In this document: one piece after another, positions 1 through 12,900 of the stretch
Position numbering within the stretch: position 1 is the stretch's first letter
Layout of the letters: every line of letters begins with the position of its first letter
Source: Sphagnum magellanicum
Taxonomy: Eukaryota; Streptophyta; Sphagnopsida; Sphagnales; Sphagnaceae
Assembly: GCA_021904315.1 (NCBI GenBank)
Contig: CM038912.1
Coordinates: 18,811,061-18,875,060, forward strand
Reading direction: 5' to 3'
DNA length: 64,000 nucleotides
Made by a program: the position numbers and the translations under genes
Notes under the pieces: model-generated
Told to the model about the DNA's origin: nothing
What the model saw: the letters and a program-made list of their open reading frames with translations, nothing else
Databases searched by the model: none

Positions 1-331
1 AGTTGCATCGTCAAGCCTATCTATTAGTTGCACCGTTGTTTAAGTTTAGTAGGAGTTGGTGAACTTGAAACTATATAGTTTTTTCATTGTAAGTATGTAG
101 GTGTGGTGTGGAGTGCCAAGTAGAGAAGTGAGAAATTGTGAGAGTTGTGTGATAGTTCTTCACTGTTGTATTCATTGATTTCATAGTGTGAGTTGAGTGC
201 GGGTGCGCTCCGTGGATGTGAGCTTTTGCTGAACCACCTAAAATCTTGTGTCCTTGGTTTTTTTTGTTGTTTGTGTGCATACCCCCTAAGTCGAATAATT
301 TTTTATTTACTTATTAATTTTTTTTCTAACA
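1..331 (+). repeat. 5' LTR of the copia element (partial)
   Basis: Positions 1-331 match 5056-5386 base for base with no gaps and six substitutions (at 8, 40, 97, 220, 238 and 310). The LTR ends in ...ctaaca, the usual CA terminus. Its U3 part, including most of the short repeats seen in the right LTR, lies before the window start. Confidence 0.95.
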
Positions 332-333
332 AC

Positions 334-345
334 TGGTATTAAAGC
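334..345 (+). promoter_or_regulatory. Primer-binding site (initiator tRNA-Met type)
   Basis: Two bases after the LTR end the sequence reads tggtattaaagc. This resembles the TGGTATCAGAGC site complementary to the 3' end of initiator methionine tRNA, used by most plant copia elements for minus-strand priming. Two positions differ from that consensus. Confidence 0.75.
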
Positions 346-814
346 ATAGGTTTCAAGGCTTAGGGTGTATAGGATCTAGAGTTGAGGATTCTGTAGCACA
401 AGGTTTCAGGAGTTCGGAACAACAACTGTGCAACTGACGCGCCGCCGGAGCAGCCACCGCCGCCCAGTTGCCGCCTTCGAGTTGAATGACACCACCACCA
501 CCAAAAGAAGCGGAAAGAGGCAATCTTCAAGATTGTCTTCTTGGTTGTCATCAATCGAGTACTTGAAAATCCTCAAAACGGCCGTCAAAGTTTTTGAACC
601 GAACGGTTATTGTCAGATCTATGCCAATCTGTCGTGAATCTGAGAAAACTGACACCACCAGTAGACTCAGCGTGGTGAAATCTTCCAAATCCGGTTCCTT
701 TGACATTGAAATGGAAAGTTTTTGGATTTCGGCCAGATTCCGTCCAGGTTTGATTTATTTATTTTTTCATTGACCAGTTCAGATTGCTTGCCGTTCTTAG
801 CTTGAGTCAGAGCA

Positions 815-1660
815 ATGGGGTCCGGAAAGGATACATACAAGATAAAGAAATTCAACGGGACGAATTTTAGCTTTTGGAAGATGCAGATGGAGGACCATCT
901 ATACCAGAAGGACTTGTATTTGCCGATAGTAGAAAAACCGAAGGACATGTCTGATGAGGAATGAGTGGTCGAACGTAAACCAGGAGGTATGACTGACCTG
1001 CAGTGGATGGTTTTGGACCAGAAAGCGCTAGGAGCAATTCGACTTAGTTTGTTGAAATCAATCGCCTTCAACATCAAGGGTCAAGAAACAGCGACAGATC
1101 TCATGAAGGCCCTATCGAATTTATATGAACAACCTTTTGCGGCAAGGAAGGTCCATCTGATAAAAAAATTAATAAATATGAAGATGTTAGAAAATCAGAG
1201 CTTCAAGGAGCACCTGAATGTGTTCAATGAGGTAACAAATGGGTTAAATTCAGTTTCTATAGTATTTGATGATGAAGTGTTGGTAGGCATAATTCTAGGC
1301 CAAATGCCAGAGAGTTGGAGCACGACATGCCAATCGATCGCCAACTCATTCGGAAAAGAAAAGTTAGCCTTCCAACAAGTCGTAGACATGATTATGACCC
1401 AGGAAATCAGGATGCGTGAAGAGGGATCAGGGGCATCATCTTCAGCACTGAACATGGAAGGTAGAGAAAGGAGAAACAAGAATCGAAATAGAAATCAACG
1501 AGGTAGATAAAAGTCAAGAGGAAAATCCAAGTCCAGGAATCGTCAAGGCAACATTTCAGGTAATCAGCAACGAAGCAAGAAAGACATCGAGTGTTGGAAT
1601 TGTGGCAAGATGGGTCACTACTCTAGTGAGTGTAAATCTGGAAAGAAGGACGATGGCAAG
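815..1660 (+). pseudogene. copia gag (capsid/nucleocapsid) remnant
   Basis: The frame opens at the ATG at 815 (MGSGKDTYKIKKF...), a start typical of UBN2-type copia Gag. It is broken by TGA at 962 and TAA at 1508, and the same frame carries on after each. A basic Arg/Asn/Lys-rich stretch precedes a CCHC zinc knuckle at 1592-1633 (C-x2-C-x4-H-x4-C), which binds RNA in the nucleocapsid. The TGA at 962 sits where Trp is expected, as if from TGG. Protease follows in the same frame without a separate start, so gag and pol were one polyprotein. Confidence 0.9.
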
Positions 1661-1699
1661 AGTAGTGCAAATTGTGTTTCAGAGGAGGCAGACGATTGC

Positions 1700-2960
1700 C
1701 TTATTTGCGCATTTGAAAGCAAGATGGAATCTTGGGTGTTAGACTCAGGAGCGTCATTCCATGCCACTTCACACATGGATTTGTTCGAGAATTATATCTC
1801 CGGAAATTTCGGTAAGGTGTATCTTGGTGACGATCAAGCATGCGACATTACCGGGAAAGGAGATGTGAAGATCCAGCTGAATGGCTCAGTTTGGAAACTC
1901 GACAATGTGAGACACGTACCGGACTTGAGAAAGAATTTGATCTCCATTGGGCAGTTAGCATTAGACGGCTATGTGACGACTTTCACGGGAGATAAGTGGA
2001 AGATCTCAAATGGAGCAATGATAATCGCTCGAGGAACTAAGAACGAAACTCTTCACACAACTACCGATGGGTGTGGTTTGGCCGTAGTGGCCGAAGGTAA
2101 AGAGGATCCAAATTTGTGGCACCAAAGGTTTGGGCACATGAGTAGTCAGGGATTGAAGTGTATGCAATCGAGAGGTAAACTGCCAGGATTGAAGTCCGTT
2201 GAGGTTGATTTCTGTGAGAGTTGCATTCTTGGGAAGCAGAAGCGAGTGAGCTTCAAGAAAGCCAGAAGAGCACCGGCAAAGGAAAAGCTGGAACTAGTGC
2301 ACACCGATGTATGGGGTCCAGCTTCAGTCTCATCAATCGGAGGTAAATAGTATTTCGTCACTTTCATCGACGACCATTCCAGGAAGGTATGGGTTTACTT
2401 CTTACGACACAAGTCTAACGTGTTTGAAGCTTTTAAGAAATGGAAAGCTATGGTTGAGAATGAGACAAGTTTGAAGATCAAGAAGTTACATTCAGACAAT
2501 GGTGGAGAATACGAAGACAACGAGTTCAAGAAGTTTTGCTACCAGAGCAGGATAAAGCTCATAAGGACGGTGCCAGGTACACCACAGTAGAATGGTACTG
2601 CAGAACGTATGAACAGGACATTAACTGAGAAAGCTAGAAGTATGCGCCTACAGTCGGGGTTGCCGAAGCAGTTCTGGGCAGAAGCAGTCAGTACAGCAGC
2701 ATACTTGATCAACAGAGGACCATTAAAGCCTTTGGACCTTGCTATACCAGAAGAGATTTGGACTGGGAAGGAGGTAAAAATTTCTCATTTGAAAGTGTAT
2801 CTTATGTACATGTAAGTGATCATGCAAGGAGCAAATTGGATGCCAAATGAGTGAAATGCACCTTGGTGGGTTATGGCGAAGACGAGTTTGGATATAAACT
2901 CTGGGACAACCAAAACTGCAAGATGATCAGAAGTAGAGATGTTGTCTTCAATGAAAAGGT
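1700..2960 (+). pseudogene. copia protease and integrase remnant
   Basis: The aspartic protease active site D-S-G-A is at 1742-1753. A gag-pre-integrase segment with an HHCC-type pattern (WHQRFGHMS ... CESCILGKQ) follows, then the integrase catalytic core (HTDVWGP, FIDDHSRKVWVYF, HSDNGGEYE). The frame is cut by TAG at 2348 and TAG at 2588, both just where Gln or a basic residue is usual. A frameshift near 2790-2800 moves the reading into another frame, where a TGA lies at about 2848. Integrase inserts the cDNA copy into the host genome; this copy cannot be active. Confidence 0.9.
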
Positions 2961-4830
2961 CATGTACAAGGACAGAAACACAGAGAAGTCTGAACAGAGA
3001 GAACCAAACTATTTTGGGCCAGAAGATGTATCAGGTGGTAGGATCGTGGAACATGGTAGTCAAAAAGATGAAGAACAAGGAGTGCAGCCTCAGGTTGAAG
3101 AACTTATACCACAAGATGAAATTCCAACACCACACAGTTCGATTGGTCAAAGAATATTAAATCCACAGGTTGGGAATGCTTTGAGAAGATCCCCAACGGC
3201 CCAGAGTACATTACGAAAATCCATTCGCCCACATGTACCAAACAGGAGGTACTTGTAACATTTGTTGTTGACAGATGCAGGAGAACCTGAATGTTATGAT
3301 GAGGCATGTCATGGAGAAGATGCGAGCAAGTGGGAGCTTGCAATGAAGGAAGAGATGAAATCGCTTGTATCTAATCAAATTTGGGAGTTAGCCAAGTTGC
3401 CTGAAGGAAAGAAAGCCCTACAAAACAAATGGGTGTTTCGAATCAAAGAAAAACATGATGGTTCCAAGAGATACAAGGCGAGACTAGTGGTCAAAGGCTT
3501 TCAGCAAAAGGAAGGTATTGATTACACTGAGATTTTTTCTCCTGTTGTTAAACTAACTACGATCCGGTTAGTGTTAAACATTGTCACAACAAAGGGGTTA
3601 TATCTTGAGCAATTGGATGTCAAAACTGCATTTCTTCATGGAGATTTGGAGGAAGAGATATACATGCAGCAACCAGAGGCGTTTGCGGAAAAGGGCAATG
3701 AAGAGATGGTTTGCAGATTGACGAAGAGCTTGTATGGTTTGAAACAAGCTCCCCGACAGTGGTACAAGAAGTTCGATGGGTTTATGCAAAGGAATGGGTA
3801 CTTCAGATGCAATGCTGACCATTGCTGCTACTTTAAGAAAGTTAAATCAAGTTTCATAATATTGTTACTTTATGTTGATGACATGTTAGTAGCTGGTGCA
3901 AATTTGGAAGAGATTAACAATTTGAAGAAGCAATTGTCAAGTGAATTCGAACTGAAGGATTTGGGTGCAGCAAAACAAATACTTGGAATGAGGATTAGCA
4001 GAGACAAACATGGAGGTACTTTGCAGCTGTCTCAAGCAGAGTACATTCGTAAGGTGTTACAGAGGTTCAACATGAGGGATGTAAAGCCAGTCAGAACACC
4101 TTTAGCTAGTCACTTTAGATTGTCCAAGGAACAGTGTCTAGAGACAGACGAAGAGAAGGACTTCATGGCTAGAGTACCATATGCCTCAACCATTGGAAGT
4201 TTAATGTACGCCATGGTTTGCACGAGACCAGACATTTCCCATGCAGTGGGAGTTGTGAGTAGATACATGTCTAATCTAGGCAAGCAACACTGGGAAGCAG
4301 CGAAGTGGATCCTAAGGTACCTACCTGCGAGGTACGATAGAGAAGTGTCTAACCTTCAGAAAAAATGAGCTCAAGCTGGAAGGTTATGTGGATTCAGATT
4401 TTGCTGGAGAGGTGGATCATAGGAGGAGCACCACAGGATATGTGTTCACATTTGGGAGTACAGCTATTAGTTGGGTTTCTCAGTTGCAAAAGATAGTGAC
4501 AATATCTATAACTGAAGCAGAATATGTGGCTGTGACTGAAGCTAGCAAGGAGCTTATATGGTTAAGGGGTTATTAACAGAGTTAGGATTCGAGCAAGAGA
4601 TGAATGTGTTGCACAGTGATAGTCAGAGTGCGATACACTTGGCAAAGAATTCGGCGTTCCATTCTAGGACTAAGCACATAGACCTGCGTTACCATTTCAT
4701 TCGGTCGTTAATCGAGGATGGGGTATTGAAGCTTGTGAAGATTGCAGGGAGCAAGAATCCAGCTGACATGTTAACCAAACCAGTCACTATGGATAAACTG
4801 GAGTTGTGCGCAGCTTCAGTGGGTCTTTAA
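2960..4830 (+). pseudogene. copia reverse transcriptase and RNase H remnant
   Basis: After a TAA at 3256 the frame reads through a classic copia reverse transcriptase: KARLVVKGFQQKEGIDY, then the catalytic YVDD motif at 3871-3882. A frameshift near 4330 precedes RNase H (YVDSDFAGE, TEAEYVA), and another near 4565-4572 precedes its end (HIDLRYHFIR, ADMLTKP). The polyprotein would end at the TAA at 4828-4830. The reverse transcriptase block (3262-4368) is the longest intact stretch, 368 codons. Confidence 0.92.
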
Positions 4831-4916
4831 AGTTGAAAACAGAGAAGAATGAATGCGCCGTACCTATCCACTAATCATCGAAGGAAGAGGAAGAAGTCCA
4901 CCCGAGTTTTAGTCTT

Positions 4917-4928
4917 CAAGCGGGAGAT
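4917..4928 (+). promoter_or_regulatory. Polypurine tract
   Basis: The purine-rich run aagcgggaga lies directly before the TG that opens the right LTR. This is the expected position of the plus-strand primer for reverse transcription. Confidence 0.7.
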
Positions 4929-5386
4929 TGTTGTGTGTGAAGCCTTATCAATTAGTTGCACCGTGAAGCTGATCAATTAGTTGCACCGTGAAGCCTGATC
5001 AATTAGTTGCACTGTCAAGCTGATCAATTAGTTGCACCGTGAAGCCTGATCAATTAGTTGCACCGTCAAGCCTATCTATTAGTTGCACCGTTGTCTAAGT
5101 TTAGTAGGAGTTGGTGAACTTGAAACTATATAGTTTTTTCATTGTAAGTATCTAGGTGTGGTGTGGAGTGCCAAGTAGAGAAGTGAGAAATTGTGAGAGT
5201 TGTGTGATAGTTCTTCACTGTTGTATTCATTGATTTCATAGTGTGAGTTGAGTGCGGGTGCGCTCCGTGGATGTAAGCTTTTGCTGAACCACGTAAAATC
5301 TTGTGTCCTTGGTTTTTTTTGTTGTTTGTGTGCATACCCCCTAAGTCGAATAATTTTTTATTTATTTATTAATTTTTTTTCTAACA
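4929..5386 (+). repeat. 3' LTR of the copia element (complete, 458 bp)
   Basis: It begins TGTTGTGTG after the polypurine tract and ends CTAACA. A TG start at 4932 is also possible. The last 331 bases are the partner of the left LTR. The U3 part carries a six-unit tandem repeat. Confidence 0.92.
4939..5091 (+). repeat. Six ~25-bp tandem repeats in the LTR U3 region
   Basis: Six units of 25-26 bases share the core caattagttgcaccgt. They alternate between gaagcc-tgatcaattag and caagc-tgatcaattag versions. Many units contain TGATCA. Short U3 repeats of this sort act as promoter enhancers in some plant retrotransposons; that role here is inference. Confidence 0.9.
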
Positions 5387-6935
5387 GTGAATTATCTACC
5401 GATTAACAAGCACCGCCTAATAATGGCTCTACTACCTGCTAGGGGCCATGGCGACTTCAAACCACCAACGGTTAAAGTAGGAGATGTTATACAAGAATTG
5501 TTAGCATATGTAGATGTTAACCCCTACAAACTTTGCCCAAACTTTGTGGGTGTCAGCCTAGTGCAACGTTTTGGCTTAAAAGAAGTCAGGTGGGGAAAAA
5601 GCTTGAGAATCATTCAAGTCTAGCTGCCAGGAATTTAGTGTGCAGCTGCAATAGAGGTGGCTTGTAAATTGGGAGGAGGAAAAAGGAGATGACGATTCAT
5701 TTCAACAGAATCAGCTCGTACATATGGAAGTATTTTTGATAATTTTTTGTCATGTACAAGATATAGCTTGCACCTTATTTATTTTCACACATTGCCTCCA
5801 CGTAATTTGTTTGATACATTATGCTCATACAAGTGATGCTCAAGAGAAAGGGTCTACAGGAATGCTTTAGAGAACCATACCCCCTGGACACTTGCAGTCT
5901 AAGTAAAAATTCAGCTTTTTGCAGTTCAGATTGGACTCCAACTGTGCCATTAGAATCCAGAAATTCCAACATCTAAATGTTCTAGTCTAAGTGAGTCTTA
6001 CACTGAGGGAAAGAGTCATACTTAGTGGGTCACTTTTTTATCTGACTGGTATTCAATTGGCAACTTGCTATAGACTCCAAAAATCCACATCCAGTCTAAA
6101 TCCTGATAATTCTTGAAGAGCATTTTCCTATTGTGCAAATGGAGCTCTCAAGAGAGCTGCTGTGACAATCAGGTCAGTAGTTTAAGATCAGATCAGCAAG
6201 TTTTGTTACTTACCTCTTACACTACTGACCTACCTCCTTTATGATGAGAACAACCAGGCTACAGAGCACAGCTCCCCTGCTCAGAGCAAATAAATGAATG
6301 CTATGCAAGCAAACTTTCTTAATCCATCAACTATGTACTGTTTATCACCAAGCTATTTGGTGTGTTCAAGAAAACAAAGACCAATATCAAACCAAAACAT
6401 GGAACACACCTCATACTGAATCCATTAGTCTACTCAATACCTCATTATCTTTATAGCTTCATGTGGTTTCAATAGAATTGTTCACACAAAGCTACTTCCC
6501 AGGGTATTTAGGGAAATGAGCTCAGACCAACATCAAACTGAAGGATATCACACCCATTTACTGAATTCCATGGCCTGTTCCACACCATGTCTCTAGCAAG
6601 CTCAAAATATGTTTGCAATTTTTAATCACAAATAAAGACAAAAATGAGCCTCTTAGTAGTGTTGAGCTTGTCATGAACTCAGCTTGCCACACAATATATA
6701 TAGTAGTCACAAAATGACTTTACAATCTGGTACTAGGTAGTTTAGTTTGACCTTCCAAGTACCAAACAACCTGCCCCACAGCCTAAGCATCCCTAATAAA
6801 CAACAAGACTGCTTAGAATTATTCTGTAAAAGTAGAAACTACAGGTGACTGACTGACCCCAAGCTGAAGTGATCCTTGGGTCCCTGTGTGTCTCCCTGCT
6901 CCGCATACAAGAATGTATTGCAGACATTTACCCAG
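5387..6935. other. Intergenic, no gene recognised
   Basis: This is host DNA between the retrotransposon and the stop codon of the minus-strand GTPase/VWA gene. A 78-codon frame at 5387-5623 (plus) begins at the LTR border with a GTG and has no domain I recognise. Part of the right-hand side is probably 3' untranslated sequence of the minus-strand gene. Confidence 0.6.
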
Positions 6936-9900
6936 CTACATAAGAGCTGCCACCTTTGGTCTCAAGCTGCGAGCCAGTTCTTCAAAGCTCTTGGATAATT
7001 GCACTTCATCAAGGCTGACTTGGAATGTTCCACCGCCAGCACTTGCCATGTCCATCAGGATCTGGTCGTATGAATCATAACCAAACTTGATGGTGTGGAA
7101 GACGAGCTTGGGTTCAACCTGCTTCATCCCTTTCACAAGTTGGACTGGGTCACTACCTCCATTGTTCTCACCGTCACTCAGGAAGATAACAGTAGGGCTT
7201 TTCCTCTGGATCGCCTGAATCTTTGAAGCTCGACTAAGAAGTGCCTCTGCCTCAGCAATGCCACAGGAGTAAGTTGTTGCACCACGAGGGTGGTATTCAA
7301 GGAGCTGGTCAGTAAGATTCTCTGCCATATCCTGGCACTCAAATGCCGTGGTGGCTGTTGTATCAAACAGCACAACAGACATGGAGTCTTTAAGACCAGC
7401 TGCTAAACGAGTTCGTATAAACTGGACAATAGCATCATACACACTTCCAAGTCTGTTTGCATGCCTTTGTGAGAATTTCACTAGTATTGGTTTGCAATCT
7501 GCCGTACCCATGGATGAAGATCGATCAATGACAAAGATCACATGGTTCACCATGTTCTTGGAGTGGTCACAGGAGAAGTAGTGCCCATCATCAGTGACAT
7601 AGCCTGTTCCAGAAACTTGAGCTTTGGTTTTTGGAATTGGTGCATGCCACAAAATCCTTGGACACCACGAAATCTGCTGCTGAGCAGGGCTGGCTGAAGA
7701 GGAACCCACAGCAGAACTGACATGATCACTTGAGGGGCATTGGTGATTGCACAGAGCAAACTGCTTCTGGTCTTCCTCACTGCAAGGGTCTTTAAAACGT
7801 ATGTGTTTCCAAAAGGCAGCATGAGTGAATTCATCTTTTGGGGCATCAAAATCCGGTCCATATTTGCGAGTCTCATGTCTTGCACCTGGATTGACACAAA
7901 TTTTACAACATACTAGAAGATTACCACATGTCTGGACAACTGAAGAATCAGGAACAAAGCTATGGCACAGAACTAAAGTGTTCCATGCACAAGATATGCT
8001 CACAAAGACAGTTTTAAGTTGAAAGCACAGATGTGTGCAACCATATTTTGAACACAAGGATCACTACCTTTCATAATCTGGCCTGCACATGCACCATTGT
8101 TGTATTTCTGGCAGGGAGTGAGATGAGTATGGCCACGGCCCTGGGCCTTGCAATACATCATGCACATCTCTGCCAGGCCTGACTCCCCCCATGTGTACTT
8201 GCGATCTAGGATCTCAAAATCTTCAACCTCAGAGACAAAGTTTACACTTCGCATGTTGCCATGAGTTGTGTTGTGAAGTCCAGCATGCCTGAACAGAAGG
8301 TTGCAGAAATATTGACATGCCTGACATCGTGTATCACAGAAGTGAACTACATTTGCTTTCATTGTATGTGAATGTGGGCCATCATGGTGTTCCTGCATAT
8401 TGAGGAATGTCAGTTGAATCAAAGAATGGACATGATAGTGCATTCCAGTGCTCGTACTGTCATCAGGAGATGGCATCAACTTCATAACCTACAAACAAAG
8501 GTGCTGTATGCTTACCTTGAAAGGCGGGATTGCAATGCAGCAGTCCTTTCTATTCCCATTTTGCTCTGACACGTGCTCATACTCGAACGTTGAACGTTTA
8601 CCTCGATAAGTGCAAGTTTTCTTCACAACTTCTGTTCGCACTTCACAGAGTCCAGGTGTTTCACACTGCTCAGTGCATTGATGTTCATTCTCACAGAAAT
8701 GGTGATTCAGAAAGGGATTCCTTTGTTCCAAATCATGAAAATGATTTGCAGAAGCACAGTTTCGATTGCATCCAGGCATAGTGCACTTCGCTGGGCACAT
8801 CTTCTCATGGCAGGCATGTTGTTCATGGTCTCCTAACTCAATAGGGGTGACACATGGATTTCTGCAGGCAGGGAGAGAACACTTCTCCACACACATGTGC
8901 TGGCGAGAGTTACACTTGTGTTCACCCTCATGCCTTGCTTTCAGTGAACAGTTCTTATTGCAGTTTGATGTTTTCCCAGCATAGCTGCAATCCATACCAC
9001 AAGTATGTGCTTTCTGCTTGCAATCATGAGGACCTTCATGTCCTGCTAGATCGCTACAGCCATTCACTTGTGTTTTCAGTATGACAGATGCTGAAGCATC
9101 AACATTGTCATCAGAACAATATGTACACATCTGCTTGCATCTGTGATCTCCCTTGCAAGAATGATCTCCGGGATGGGAGCGCTCAAGAATACAACGAAGG
9201 AAACATCGCCCACACTTGGAGCCACAAAGAGACAATTGCTGCTGAAGATCTGCTAGCATTGTCAAAGCCTCCAGGTGCAATTTCTGCACGTCTCCATCCT
9301 GCTGGAAATCTGCTGTATTGGCACTCAGCCACTCAAGTGCCCTGCATACACATACATAGAACAATGAGTGACATCAGAAGTTCTGAGTGGGTACAATGTC
9401 ATCATGAACATTGGGAGCTATGACCCATATTTCCAGGTGAGCCTCTCACTGCCAGATTTTTGTGAAGTGCAGCTTGATAGAATTACCAGTTGGATCTTGT
9501 TCCAAAACCCACTCACCTGCGTTTTCGCCTGTGTGCCAATGCTATGAGGAAGTTCTGAAATGCAGCATGCCATCTTTCATCATCCGAACCCTTTCGTGCA
9601 ACCACAAGCTCAAATGATTTTCTCAATGGATCCAAGATAGAACCAATCACCTACATCATAAAAATCAGGTATCTGGCACTTTAGGGATGAGCTATGGAGT
9701 AAATTGAGGTCTACCCAATGTTGGCAAAGTGCATGCTATGATGTACAATCCTTTAAGATTGTGATCAGAATATGTACGAAAGATTACCTGATTCTTGTGA
9801 GGAGCCATTTGTGCATTGGTATCCACCAACTCAAAGACCTCACCATCCACATGCAAAGGAGCAAACTCTGGTATTGGTTCCTTTGTATCAAAATTTATGA

Positions 9901-12900
9901 GATGGTTTTCAGTGACTGCAACATCAGCCAAACAACCTGATGATATCACGGAAATCAAATGTTTCCTCAGCAAGGTAATCTTGAATGCCACACGCTTTGA
10001 GTCAATGGGTGACCAGTCTTTTGCACTGATCTGTGCAATAACTAGTTTCAAGTCTCGATTGAAGCTTCGGCCATTCTGATTGTGCGAATGCAGCCCTTGG
10101 ACAGTTTCTGCAATTTGATTGATGCTTTCTTGGAACTCTGAGCGATGGAAGGGCGGCATGGAAGCGATTGCCACATTTCCACCATACATCTTTGTTAGAA
10201 AATTGTGTTGCGTTTTGTTGCAGATTTTGGCTATCTTTTCATAAAATTCATTCTCCAAGTCCTCTACATCTGCTCCATCCATGTCTTTGATGGCCATGTA
10301 GAAGAGACCTTTGAAAAGCTTGTCATCTTGCTTGACCAAGCTTACACCACTCTGAAATCTTTCAAAAACTGCTTCCGTCTCCTTGTCCAGATGAAAGTCC
10401 TGCACACATAAAACAGAATACAAGTAGACCACATTAAGAGAGTTCTTCCTCCCCTTGGAAACTATGCTGTTCTGTAGACAAGAAATGAGAGATGGCAGGA
10501 AATTAACCTTTTTATTAAAGATTGTGATGTTACTCATGGCTGCATTGAGGAGGGAAAGTAGCATGTCTTCTTGTTCACTGCGCTCAAAGCTTCCAAGACC
10601 CTCAAAGTCAAGAAGGACATAGAGGCAACTCGATGTGGGGCAGATGGTCATCCAAACACCATCTGTGCAACGTCCTCCAGCCACATCAAGCAAAGAACCA
10701 CTCAAGTGGTTCAACAAATATGATTTACCACTGCTTTGTTTGCCCATTGATGAAATCACCTTGATGTCTCCCACCCAACTTTCCAGCACAGACTCATAGA
10801 ATCCAAATCGGATTAACTCTGCAAGGGAAAGAGCATCTGCATAGTTGAGGTGAGGTAGAATTTGTAGCCCGTCAACAAGGGGCTTCAGGCTGTTATTCTC
10901 TGCCCTTGCAATTTGGATGGGTACCAAGCAAACAAGACGTTGCATCCAAAGTCCCATTGGGGTGTTGCTGCAAGAGGTTGATGCTTTTGCCATGTGCAGT
11001 CCATGGGTTTTGTCAAGATCTGTGACATATGCATCAAATGACTGTGCCACGAAGGAGATATCTAAGAGACTGAAATCCTTTCCTTTCTCTTTCTGCAGTT
11101 TTTCAATCCCATGTTTCATGTAATGGATGCACCTCTCACCCAGTTTAACTGTCAGATCATGCAACCCCATGGAGTCTCTCAATACTAATTAAGCAATGCT
11201 CCACGTTTTTACCATGGCTTTCAGCCAGAGGAGGACTGGTTGAGTACTTGTCAAATATATGATACATGTAGTCCAGCTCTGGACATGAACTAGCATCTTT
11301 CTGCACTGGGCTTGATCTTCCTCCCTGGTCTCCATTCACATTGTTCTGAACCTTGGCAAGCTGACAAACCTCAGAGACTGAAGTGATCTCTAACAGTTTA
11401 GAACATATGAGCTCTGGTCTCCTGCTGTCATGTATCAGGAGGTGCATCTGTGGGCCAAACCACACCATCTTTGCCTCCAGGCTCTTGATGTCACTCACAA
11501 TGATGTCATCAAGCTCCATGGTCTTCAAGTGTGACATAGTATCAAGCCTGTAAATGTCGAGTACTAATACACAAGCCTCAGCACAGTTTTGAGAGTTGCG
11601 AACTTCAACATCTGTATAAAAACACAATCACATTCCCACATGAATTGATTGTTTCAGAAGCAAAAAGCTAACCAACCAGTGTGTCTTGGGAACAACATTG
11701 TATGCATTTTTATGCATTACTTGAGCAATTGTACCAGCAAGTTCTAGAGCAATGCATACTGTGAAACTCAGTTGTGAGATCTTTAGAAAGCAAATGGATC
11801 ATTATGGAGAAACTCAAACAGAACATACCTGTATAGTCTTGAGCCAAAGATGGGGATTTTGAAGCATCTTTATCCTCTGTCTCTTTGTCAGTCTTGTTCA
11901 CGTTTGCCTTGCTTTTGGAAAAAGTGATGAAGCAAGCTCCATCTGCTGAAATGCATGCTTTGCAAAATGGAGCAGGAAGCTGAATTTTTCCAGGGCGAAA
12001 CATTGCAGGCTGGGTCAATTCAAGCACTTGCATACATTGGGCATCATTAACCAGCACAAGCTCACCTTTCCCTGGCACAAATTCCATCCATATGAGATTG
12101 CTGCTCCCCACATAGTCATTCAAACTGACTTGGATACCAATGAAGTCCAAGTGATAGAAAGTATCATCAAATCGGAAAATATTTATTGAGGCTGTTGGCC
12201 GGGCATATACAGCCAAGAATTTTGATACTTCTTCAAAAGCCAAAATATCAATCGCCTTCTTGAAAGTTTTGATGGGATTAGTGTTACTCAGGTAACTGCC
12301 GTGCTTTGAACTGAGGTAGATATCAAGAAGCGGCTCTCCGACAAACTGCTGAATGAAGACTAGTATCTGGCCAGATCTCAAGTACACAACTTTTGACAAT
12401 CGTGTTTCATGAGAGTCTATATCAATCAACTTGTGTGGTGATGAAAACTTGGGGTTCAGCAAGTGGTCTTGCTTCAAATTCACTGCATCCAGATCCTTCT
12501 TCATTGGAGCAAGCTCGATCATATTCCATGTGACATTTTCCTTCTCCATCACCTGAATTACAGGCCAGGAAAAACAGCAGAGAGATTATTAGATTGCCCA
12601 CTAACCATGATTGCATGGTTCTCTATTAGCTACTATCTCCAATTCATTGGCAGTTCCATGTAATGTCACTAACCACAACAATATCCAGGCATTTGCAGAC
12701 ATGGAAAGCTCCCAGTTCTTGAAGCTCCTGCAGAAACAAAATTCATTCTAAATTGACACTTTCTGTAAATGACATTTGAGGTGGTCCCTCAAATGGATGA
12801 TTTGACTCACCTCTTTGGTAAAATTGATGACAATAGAGCTGTCATTGGGCAATCGTCGAAACCAGTTAGTGATCTTACCAACTGTAGTCCTGTCCTTTGG

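Larger units (their letters stand above)
1..5386 (+). mobile_element. Ty1-copia LTR retrotransposon, 5' end cut by window edge, coding-dead
   Basis: The order is LTR, primer-binding site, gag with zinc knuckle, protease, integrase, reverse transcriptase, RNase H, polypurine tract, LTR. Integrase lying before reverse transcriptase defines the copia superfamily. The left LTR starts outside the window, so about 127 bases of it are missing. The internal coding region has at least six in-frame stops and three frameshifts, so it cannot make its own proteins. The visible 331 bases of the left LTR align without gaps to the right LTR with six mismatches (about 98% identity), so insertion was fairly recent. 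The target-site duplication cannot be checked because the left flank is absent; the right flank begins gtgaa. Confidence 0.95.

Noticed and set aside
5387..5623. 78-codon plus-strand frame next to the retrotransposon
   Set aside because: It starts with GTG exactly at the LTR border, has no domain I recognise and no splice or promoter support.
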